A DNA stretch of 14,402 nt, taken from NCBI GenBank assembly GCA_030614245.1, contig JAUWKK010000025.1, positions 1 through 14,402 on the forward strand. The letters are read 5' to 3'. The notes under the pieces were generated by a model that had not been told where the DNA came from, ran no database searches, and saw nothing but the letters and a program-made list of their open reading frames with translations. The stretch comes from Planctomycetota bacterium (GTDB lineage: Bacteria; Planctomycetota; PUPC01; JABMSA01; JAUWKK01). This document shows, piece by piece, positions 6,573 to 11,427 of this stretch. The translations under genes and the position numbers were made by a program. Positions within the stretch are counted from its first letter, which is position 1. Each line of letters opens with the position of its first letter.

Positions 6573-7976
6573 ATGAGCGCCAATGCGCACCGCCCCCAAG
6601 AGACCGAGGATGCAGGTGGCAAGATCATTCGGGACATCGTCTTCGGCTACGTCCCGATCACTGCCCTCGACCGCACGTTGATCGACACGCCTATCTTCCA
6701 GAGGTTGAAACGAATCCGCCAGTTAACGGCGTTCTCGCTGTATCCATCCGCCAACCATACCCGCTTTGAGCATTCACTAGGCGTGATGTACATTGGTTCT
6801 AGTGTCTTCAGATCCCTTTATGCGAGAGGCGACTTGGACTGGGCCATCAAGAAGGCCGATATCTCGCATCCGCAACTTGACATGACGGTCAGATATGCCT
6901 GCTTGCTTCACGACGTTGGTCACGCTCCTTTCTCGCATGTGGGCGAAGCCTTCTACGATGCATCCGATATCTGGGTCCAGGTCTGCGCCGTGAATCCCCA
7001 ACTCGCACATGCACTGGGCCCCGAGTGCCCCGAAACAGGCAAACACGAGTTGATGAGTTGCCTCGTCGCTCTCAAGCACTACGCGCGTGAGCTTAGCGCC
7101 AAAGTAGACCTCGAGCTCCTCTGCAGGATGATCTGCGGGGTTCGTTACCAGCCTGCGCAGGAGCGGTCGGTCCTGAACCCCGTGATTGAGATACTAAACT
7201 CCACTTACGATGTGGACCGTCTCGACTATGTGCTTCGCGACTCCACCACCACAGGCACTTTCGGAGTCTCCATTGACTACGAAAGGCTCATCAGGGGCTA
7301 CGCAGTCCGGGAAAAAACCTTACTGTTCTTGAGAAGATCGCTGCCGTCTGTTGTGAATCTGATCACCGGCCGCGATTTTCTTTACCAATGGCTTTATAAC
7401 CATCACACCGTTGCTTACTCGGACTTGCTGGTTGAGAGAACTCTGGCAGGCGCGTTTGCTCAGAAGGATGCCACATGCGCGGACTTGTTCTCGCTGGGAG
7501 CCATCGAGTCTGGCGCAGACGATTGCACTTTATGGGAGGTCCTGAAACGTCAGTACAACGCCGGGGATCGCTACGCCAAGCCACTATTTGAGCGAAAGTT
7601 CCACAAAGCCCTGTGGAAGACACCGTATGATTTTGTAGCTGGGAGGCTGTCGACGCCAGTAAGGATCCGACTCTGGGACCAGGCGAAGGTCGGGGGACAA
7701 CAGCCCGGCGACATATCGGAGCTAGAGAAGCTGCTCTGCGAGCACTGCGGCGTTGAGGAAGGCACGATCCTTGTCGCCAACCGGATAGTGAAGCACTTTA
7801 ACCCGACCACGAACAGGCAAGTCTGCTTCTGGATCAAGGACACGGCGAAGGAATATGGTGAGGTCTGCGGCGGCTCGCCGTTCGCGGGCGGGCCGACCGA
7901 CTACCCGCTGATATTCTATGACGCTGACGCTGTTGAGCGAGAGACCCTTCTGAAAACGATTCGGGAGGTCGTATAG
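6573..7976 (+). CDS. HD-superfamily phosphohydrolase (COG1078/dGTPase-like)
   Basis: A 467-aa soluble protein of the family that includes dNTP triphosphohydrolases and SAMHD1-like enzymes. The N-terminus IIRDIVFGYVPIT...TPIFQRLKRIRQL is characteristic. All metal-ligand motifs are present: H67 in NHTRFEHSLGV, the H113-D114 pair in LLHDVGHAPFSH, and D215 in DVDRLDYVLRDS. Length is typical. Known relatives hydrolyse nucleoside triphosphates or other phosphoesters, but the substrate cannot be read from the sequence. Two rows I counted by hand in this gene had 43-48% GC, against 77% in one row of the sialidase region, which suggests foreign origin. It is cotranscribed with the 114-aa gene. HD-type nucleotide hydrolases can act in phage defence by dNTP depletion, so a defence role is possible but not shown. 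Confidence 0.9.
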   Translation: MSANAHRPQETEDAGGKIIRDIVFGYVPITALDRTLIDTPIFQRLKRIRQLTAFSLYPSANHTRFEHSLGVMYIGSSVFRSLYARGDLDWAIKKADISHPQLDMTVRYACLLHDVGHAPFSHVGEAFYDASDIWVQVCAVNPQLAHALGPECPETGKHELMSCLVALKHYARELSAKVDLELLCRMICGVRYQPAQERSVLNPVIEILNSTYDVDRLDYVLRDSTTTGTFGVSIDYERLIRGYAVREKTLLFLRRSLPSVVNLITGRDFLYQWLYNHHTVAYSDLLVERTLAGAFAQKDATCADLFSLGAIESGADDCTLWEVLKRQYNAGDRYAKPLFERKFHKALWKTPYDFVAGRLSTPVRIRLWDQAKVGGQQPGDISELEKLLCEHCGVEEGTILVANRIVKHFNPTTNRQVCFWIKDTAKEYGEVCGGSPFAGGPTDYPLIFYDADAVERETLLKTIREVV

Positions 7977-8007
7977 TTGCTGCCAGGTGTGGTTGCGCGG
8001 GGCGCCT

Positions 8008-8028
8008 GGAGCAGGCACGGCCTGCTCC
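8008..8028 (+). terminator. Hairpin downstream of the HD gene
   Basis: GGAGCAGG (8008-8015) and CCTGCTCC (8021-8028) form a perfect 8-bp stem with a 5-base loop, 31 bp after the HD stop codon. No T-tract follows, so it may act only as a 3'-end stabilising structure or be another dispersed palindrome. Confidence 0.35.
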
Positions 8029-8186
8029 GCCAGTGCTGGATACGTGCTCGTACCTGCCATCGAGTGATACAGAAGGCGGGCTCCTGGCTCCACCAGGGGT
8101 TCTCTCCCCCCGTCCTCCAGTACCTGTTACTGCATCTTTCGTGACCTTCTCCAGAGCTCTAACACGCTGTGCTGGCCGAGTACGCG

Positions 8187-8336
8187 ATCCGATCGGGCGT
8201 TGCAGAAAGCCCGTGCCGGCGCCTCTTGGGCCTGTGGATGAAGCGCTCCGCCACGATGAAATGGCGTGAGCCCAACGCTGAAGGCATGGTCCGGCTCCAA
8301 TGCATTTGCGCCGGCGCCAACTTTGACGCGATCTGG
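8187..8336 (+). pseudogene. C-terminal scrap of an ISKra4-like transposase
   Basis: One plus-strand frame reads IRSGVAESPCRRLLG...MKRSATMKW...NAEGMVRLQ...FDAIW. It matches motif by motif the end of the intact IS transposase nearby (GSGHIEA...GKRVKGTEKHWS..GAEETLQ..GRWDDFW): SG-x-x-E with the catalytic Glu, a basic stretch, W, an AE pair, and a closing W. The two are clearly different proteins, so this belongs to another element and lies on the opposite strand. The upstream catalytic Asp regions are absent, so it is not functional. Confidence 0.55.
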
Positions 8337-8502
8337 GGCATCAGCAAGCTTTGGCGTTTCACCCAATCCAGAGCTGCCTCACAAATGCCTCCACGATTGG
8401 GAAACAGACCCGGCATGCTGTCGCCCATTGCAAAAGCTCACCGATCCCGCTAGACTCGCTCGCGTCGACCCAACACAGCCAGGACACACAGGAGAACCTA
8501 TC

Positions 8503-8624
8503 GTGGCAATCAAAGTAGCATTCATCGGTGCCGGGAGCGTCGGCTTCGCGCGGCGGCTATTTCGCGACATCCTCGCCGTGCCGGAGCTGCGCGATACACG
8601 CTTTGCGATGCACGACATCAACAG
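8503..8624 (+). pseudogene. 5' fragment of a GH4 alpha-galactosidase-type gene, cut by an IS
   Basis: Starting at GTG 8503, with GGAG eight bases upstream, the frame reads VAIKVAFIGAGSVGFARR then LFRDILAVPELRDTRFAMHDIN. This is the NAD-binding Rossmann N-terminus typical of glycoside hydrolase family 4 (alpha-galactosidase/glucosidase), which uses NAD+ and a divalent metal in redox-assisted cleavage. After about 40 codons the IS begins at 8625. The remaining ~400 residues are not found beyond the far IS end, so the gene is lost and not simply interrupted. The conserved start and ribosome binding site suggest the disruption is fairly recent. Confidence 0.8.
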
Positions 8625-8642
8625 GGGTGCGTGTAATCTCCT
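8625..8642 (+). repeat. Left terminal inverted repeat of the IS
   Basis: An 18-bp end beginning gggtgcgtg. It matches the other end in the outer nine and inner five bases. It overlaps the transposase stop codon (8641-8643), as is common for compact elements. Confidence 0.7.
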
Positions 8643-9774
8643 ACGCCACTTTCACTCCTGGTCCTCGGAGCCAGAAGTCATCCCACCGTCCGTCCTTGGA
8701 GTTGATGAGTGTCATGACCTGCAAGGTCTCTTCGGCTCCCTTGACGCTCCAGTGTTTTTCGGTGCCCTTGACTCGCTTGCCGAGTACCTTGATGGTGGCT
8801 TCTATGTGGCCTGAGCCGATTGGCCAACCATTCTTGCGGAAGGTGGGATAGTCCATCCCGTCGCGGTTGGTTTGGAAGTAATGCACGTTGTTCGCAAGTA
8901 TCTTTCGCGGATCGCCGTCGGCCGCGCGTTTCGGTGGCTTCCCGTGTTTGTCCGATAGTTTCTTGATGTGGCTTATGACCAGGTCGCACCGTCCGTTCCA
9001 CAGTAGGGTTTTGTTGCTGATATACCAATCGTCGGCTTTGGGGCCGGGGCCGTGGGCGGCGATTGCTACTGCGTGGAGGTGTTCGACGGCGTGTGCCCAG
9101 TCGAGTATGAATATCGCGTCGAGGAAGCAGCGTTCTCGTTGGGAGCGTATCGATGCGGCTCCGTCGGAGATGAAGATTTTCACTATGGCGTACTCGTAGC
9201 CGCGCGCGTCGGCGAGGGCGCTGATGTGGTCGCCGGCCCTGTCCCAAGGCTCCATTGTGGCTACGACTGAGCGCGTAAGCGGCTTGGGGCCTCGATACTT
9301 GATGCCGTCTTGTTCGGGTGTGGGGATGGCGTCGTAGATGATGCCGACTTTGTCTTCTCTCCATTTCTTCTTGCGGTCGTGATGGAGCGTTTGCACTCGA
9401 CCGCCGTCGGCGCTGATCACCATGAGTGCGATGGGCTTCTCGGGCCTGGGGCACCGCGTTCTGCCCGTCATGAAGGCTTTGGTGGCCTCGTCGCGCTCTT
9501 GCAGCAGCAGCGAGCCGATGCGTTCGGTGACGAGTTGCACGCGCTTGGCGCTCACGTCGATGCCGGCCAGATCGTACGACATCTGAGCCGCTCTCTGGAA
9601 CGAGCTGGCGATATTGGCCTCGCACAGCATTCGCCTGAAAGAGTTCGAGGCGGATCTATGCGGAATCTTCAGTTGGCGGTCCAGAGGGGGAAAAAGACGA
9701 CTGGCAGCAGTCGCATATCGCGTGGCGGCGGTCGTATCGGACCTGCCCTGACGCCGTCTCAAGATTTCGATCAA
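8641..9774 (-). CDS. ISKra4-like transposase, catalytic (C-terminal) part
   Basis: The true family homology begins at about 9690, just after a frame change, with FPPLDRQLKIP. It then runs through AGIDVSAKRVQLVTERIG to the stop at 8641. DDE candidates are the Asp in MVISADGGR, the Asp in IFISDGAAS and the Glu in WPIGSGHIEATIK. The closing WSVKGAEETLQ and GRWDDFW are typical of the ISKra4 family. The first ~28 codons of this open frame (9691-9774) overlap the N-terminal ORF and are probably not translated as such. To join the two ORFs, a ribosome would need a +1 (or -2) shift at the TTTTTCCCCC run at 9686-9695. It may be programmed, a disabling mutation, or a homopolymer read error. It is otherwise intact. 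Confidence 0.82.
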   Translation of the reverse strand: MIEILRRRQGRSDTTAATRYATAASRLFPPLDRQLKIPHRSASNSFRRMLCEANIASSFQRAAQMSYDLAGIDVSAKRVQLVTERIGSLLLQERDEATKAFMTGRTRCPRPEKPIALMVISADGGRVQTLHHDRKKKWREDKVGIIYDAIPTPEQDGIKYRGPKPLTRSVVATMEPWDRAGDHISALADARGYEYAIVKIFISDGAASIRSQRERCFLDAIFILDWAHAVEHLHAVAIAAHGPGPKADDWYISNKTLLWNGRCDLVISHIKKLSDKHGKPPKRAADGDPRKILANNVHYFQTNRDGMDYPTFRKNGWPIGSGHIEATIKVLGKRVKGTEKHWSVKGAEETLQVMTLINSKDGRWDDFWLRGPGVKVA

Positions 9775-10027
9775 GAGGCTTTTTCGGCCTCCTCATCGGG
9801 CGACCGCACTCGGGGCACTCGACGATCCCGGCCGCGTCGACTTCCGCTTCGGCCGCCAACCGTCCCTCCAGCAGAGCGCGGATGAACGTCTGCCCGGACT
9901 CTCGCGCCTGCCGTTCGATGTCGTCGAACTTATCGCCCGTTTCCGGGCCGACGCGCCCCATCATCTCGTCGTACATCCTCGCTGCGTCGCGCACAAACTC
10001 GTCACGTCTCCTGTCGTCGCTATTCAT
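9656..10027 (-). CDS. ISKra4-like transposase, N-terminal zinc-ribbon part
   Basis: A 123-aa ORF. Helical residues 1-70 (FIRALLEGRLAAEAE) lead into a zinc ribbon formed by the pairs CPECG (about 74-78) and CDCC (near 108-111). This is the DNA-binding head of the transposase. Directly after the second cysteine pair the frame reaches the T5C5 run at 9686-9695. It then continues as ten or so residues without family resemblance before stopping, whereas the family's FPLDRQL-type motif continues one base over. Its ATG overlaps the stop of the upstream DUF6788-like ORF (ATGAATAG), which suggests coupled translation. Confidence 0.75.
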   Translation of the reverse strand: MNSDDRRRDEFVRDAARMYDEMMGRVGPETGDKFDDIERQARESGQTFIRALLEGRLAAEAEVDAAGIVECPECGRPMRRPKKPLDRNLETASGQVRYDRRHAICDCCQSSFSPSGPPTEDSA

Positions 10028-10370
10028 CGTATGCTCCTTTCTTCGGCACGGACTTGTTCGTCAACAGAGCCAGATTGATCCGTCCGACCTCCTCGATCCA
10101 AGCCTGCATCGTGTGATAGTTTTCGACCATCCGTTTGGCATCATCCACGCGCTTGCCGCCCAGATAGACCGTCCGCGTCTTGCCGCCGGTGCTGACGGTG
10201 AGCACCCAAGTGGGATGCACCTCGCCCGAAGCGCACCTGCGGCAGTTGGGGCGATAGCAGCGGCGCTTCATCAACACCACCGATCCGCGCGTGAAATCTC
10301 TGATCTTCGCGAGCTTCTTGAGCAGGAGCGTCCGCTTGAGCCGCAGCCTGCGCTTTTCGCTGTCCAGCAT
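10020..10370 (-). CDS. DUF6788-like IS accessory protein
   Basis: A 116-aa basic protein. The N-terminus is a Lys- and Arg-rich helix (SEKRRLRLKRTLLLKKLA). The core is RGSVVLMKRRCYRPNCRRCASGEVHPTW, with the CxxxxCxxC pattern of the DUF6788 family, followed by TRTVYLGGKRVDDAKRMVENY. I know the family as a passenger near transposases. Its role is unproven; DNA binding at the element ends or regulation of transposition are plausible guesses. I start at ATG 10370 because GGAGG lies eight bases upstream. The frame is open back to 10460, but that part overlaps the terminal repeat and leader. The stop overlaps the next gene's start by eight bases. Confidence 0.72.
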   Translation of the reverse strand: MLDSEKRRLRLKRTLLLKKLAKIRDFTRGSVVLMKRRCYRPNCRRCASGEVHPTWVLTVSTGGKTRTVYLGGKRVDDAKRMVENYHTMQAWIEEVGRINLALLTNKSVPKKGAYDE

Positions 10371-10390
10371 ATCGAGATCCTCCGTGTGAC

Positions 10391-10432
10391 ATAAGCGCAT
10401 ACGCTTATAGACCTTACGGCAAAAAAAAGCAA
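10391..10432 (-). promoter_or_regulatory. IS leader: promoter-like boxes and a palindrome
   Basis: On the minus strand, TTGCTT (10432-10427) and TATAAG (10409-10404) are separated by 17 bases; the -10 box matches the consensus in 5 of 6 positions, the -35 in 3. Overlapping the -10 box is a perfect 7-bp inverted repeat, ataagcg/cgcttat with a 4-base spacer (10391-10408). It could be an operator for an IS-encoded repressor, or an mRNA hairpin just upstream of the ribosome binding site. Confidence 0.4.
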
Positions 10433-10448
10433 GGGGAAAATCGCCCGA

Positions 10449-10466
10449 AGGAGTGTTCACGCACCC
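10449..10466 (-). repeat. Right terminal inverted repeat of the IS
   Basis: Reads gggtgcgtgaacactcct on the minus strand from 10466 inwards, 15 of 18 identical to the left end. It lies upstream of the IS promoter-like boxes. Confidence 0.7.
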
Positions 10467-10650
10467 GTATGACGGTTCGAGCTTGCAGGAAAGGCACCGT
10501 AAGTGATAGAATCACGCCGACACCCGCAGAAGTCGCGTCGCAACCAGGAGATACACTCTTGGCGGATTGAGCAAAGGAGCCGCGAATCGTCCGATGACCT
10601 GACGCAACGGTTCAAAGTTCGGACAGCCACCCCGACCATGTCTCAAAAAC

Positions 10651-10687
10651 AGCCGTTCGGCCAAAAAGTCGAACGGCTTTCTCTTTA
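10651..10687 (+). terminator. Rho-independent terminator candidate
   Basis: AGCCGTTCG (10651-10659) pairs perfectly with CGAACGGCT (10670-10678) around a 10-base loop. TTCTCTTT follows on the plus strand. No plus-strand gene directly upstream is intact, so it may be the relic end of a lost transcription unit. Confidence 0.6.
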
Positions 10688-10694
10688 CCAGGCC

Positions 10695-11097
10695 TAACCC
10701 AACTTCCGCAGTTAGCCGCCATGAGGCATCGTAAGTCCTTATGTACCACCAAAAGATTCTGAAAAGTCTTCACTACATGTCGGTTATTTTCAATTGTTCG
10801 GGCAGCTTCAGACCGAGCTTCTGAAGGAGTATCTGCTGGTGTTCGTCAGGCCGCGTGACGCTCTGTGTGTCGCGTTGTGCGTTCTTGCGGATGACCGTCG
10901 GGGCAATGTACTGGACGCGTTTTACACATCGCGCGTGGCCGGTTCAAGGGGGGTAGGTTTCCACTACATGACCGTTTCGGACGCGAACTCCAACGCACCG
11001 ACCGATGCGAAAGGACTTACGGCAATTGCGGCCCCAAAATGGCCGAAAAAAGACGCAAAAAAAATCTGAATCGGCCCAAACTGCGGAAGTTGGGCTA
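10695..11097 (-). mobile_element. Internally deleted IS remnant with 19-bp inverted ends
   Basis: taacccaacttccgcagtt at 10695-10713 and its inverted match at 11079-11097 differ at one base in 19. Between them lie a transposase C-terminal tail (10773-10943) and a non-coding right end. The spacing of about 400 bp is far too short for a full transposase. A further copy of the same end (11170-11188, two differences from the left end) follows 91 bp after the second, so the right end is duplicated. This is a decayed or deletion-derivative element that might still be mobilised by a full-length relative elsewhere. Confidence 0.6.
10773..10943 (-). pseudogene. Transposase C-terminal tail in the IS remnant
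   Basis: A minus-strand frame of about 56 codons ends at the TAG at 10773-10775. It reads VQYIAPTVIRKNAQRD followed by TRPDEHQQILLQKLGLKLPEQL. The ending of the type 'RPTxEQxxLLxxLGLxLP' is familiar from DDE transposases of the IS4/IS1634 kind. The frame is closed by a stop at 10944-10946, so only the last part of the protein survives. The assignment to a particular IS family is uncertain. Confidence 0.5.
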
Positions 11098-11190
11098 ATG
11101 CCCGACCGATGCGAAAGGACTTACGGCAATCCAAACCCGAAAAGAAGCGAAAAAATGTGAATCGGCCCAAACTGCGGAAGTTGGACTATC
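10998..11190. repeat. Imperfect ~100-bp direct repeat at the right end of the IS remnant
   Basis: The phrase ccgaccgatgcgaaaggact begins at 10998 and again at 11102. Both copies proceed through an A-rich middle to tcggcccaaactgcggaag (ending near 11097 and 11188). The first unit carries about 13 extra bases (around gcggccccaaaatgg). The duplication encompasses the terminal inverted repeat, giving two alternative right ends. Confidence 0.85.
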
Positions 11191-11200
11191 GGAAAAGCGA

Positions 11201-11240
11201 AGGGCAGGCGCATCAAATAACGATGCGCCTGCCCTATTTT
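11201..11240. terminator. Strong 14-bp hairpin, probably a bidirectional terminator
   Basis: AGGGCAGGCGCATC (11201-11214) and its perfect complement at 11222-11235 enclose a 7-base loop, with ATTTTC following on the plus strand. Read on the minus strand, the tail is TTCGCTTTTCC, also T-rich. It lies downstream of the minus-strand sialidase genes and the 31-codon frame, so it may end that transcription unit. Confidence 0.65.
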
Positions 11241-11292
11241 CGGGTCTTCTCAGCAGATCAACCGGTATCAGCCGTCTGCCGTGCGAGGGCGT

Positions 11293-11388
11293 CTATTTCT
11301 TCTTAATCGGCACGTCGAAGTAGTTCTCCATCTCATGAGTGGCCATGCCGCACTCGCCGTACGCGTCCCATGAGTCGAGATGGGTCAT
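11293..11388 (-). CDS. Orphan 31-aa reading frame, probable gene remnant
   Basis: ATG at 11386-11388 to TAG at 11293-11295 encodes MTHLDSWDAYGECGMATHEM and then ENYFDVPIKKK. The composition and the lysine-rich ending look like a genuine protein C-terminus and not random sequence. An in-frame stop lies just upstream, and no ribosome binding site is obvious. I do not recognise the family. It is either the last piece of a deleted gene downstream of the sialidases or a very small protein. Confidence 0.3.
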   Translation of the reverse strand: MTHLDSWDAYGECGMATHEMENYFDVPIKKK

Positions 11389-11427
11389 GCTGGGATGTGC
11401 TTACGGAGCCCACTCGTATCTTAGTCG

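Larger units (their letters stand above)
7977..8502. other. 526-bp interval: hairpin, transposase scrap, GH4 leader
   Basis: No intact gene is supported here. It contains a hairpin at 8008-8028, a C-terminal transposase remnant at about 8187-8336, and a ribosome binding site (GGAG, 8491-8494) belonging to the truncated GH4 gene. Apart from these I see nothing in 8030-8186 or 8337-8490. The longer open frames overlap on both strands without start signals. Confidence 0.6.
8625..10466 (-). mobile_element. ISKra4-like insertion sequence with three ORFs
   Basis: The element is about 1.84 kb. Its ends are imperfect inverted repeats: gggtgcgtgtaatctcct at 8625-8642 against gggtgcgtgaacactcct, read on the minus strand from 10466 to 10449 (15 of 18 identical). 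It encodes, in transcription order on the minus strand, a DUF6788-like protein, a zinc-ribbon N-terminal transposase part, and the DDE catalytic part in a shifted frame. The left end lies inside the GH4 gene. The flanking bases show no obvious target-site duplication, and the two flanks do not rejoin into one gene, so a deletion or rearrangement next to the element is likely. The family call comes from the transposase C-terminal motifs. Confidence 0.82.
10467..11292. other. 826-bp interval of IS debris and hairpins
   Basis: No intact gene is supported. From 10467 to 10650 I see nothing recognisable; it does not continue the GH4 gene cut at 8624. A terminator-like hairpin follows at 10651. An internally deleted IS remnant occupies 10695-11097, with a repeat of its end at 11188. 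A long terminator-like hairpin lies at 11201. Confidence 0.6.

Noticed and set aside
8266..8814. A continuous plus-strand frame of 182 codons through the GH4 fragment
   Set aside because: Only 8503-8624 resembles GH4; the upstream part is leader and transposase debris and the downstream part is antisense inside the IS.
8678..9625. 315-codon minus-strand frame overlapping the transposase
   Set aside because: It is an arginine-rich shifted-frame shadow of the catalytic transposase ORF.
8614..10476. Target-site duplication around the ISKra4-like element
   Set aside because: The bases before 8625 (catcaacagg) and after 10466 (gtatgacggt) share no direct repeat of useful length.
10503..10697. 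64-codon plus-strand frame after the IS
   Set aside because: It reads straight through a terminator-like hairpin and into the next IS end, with no motif; not supported as a gene.
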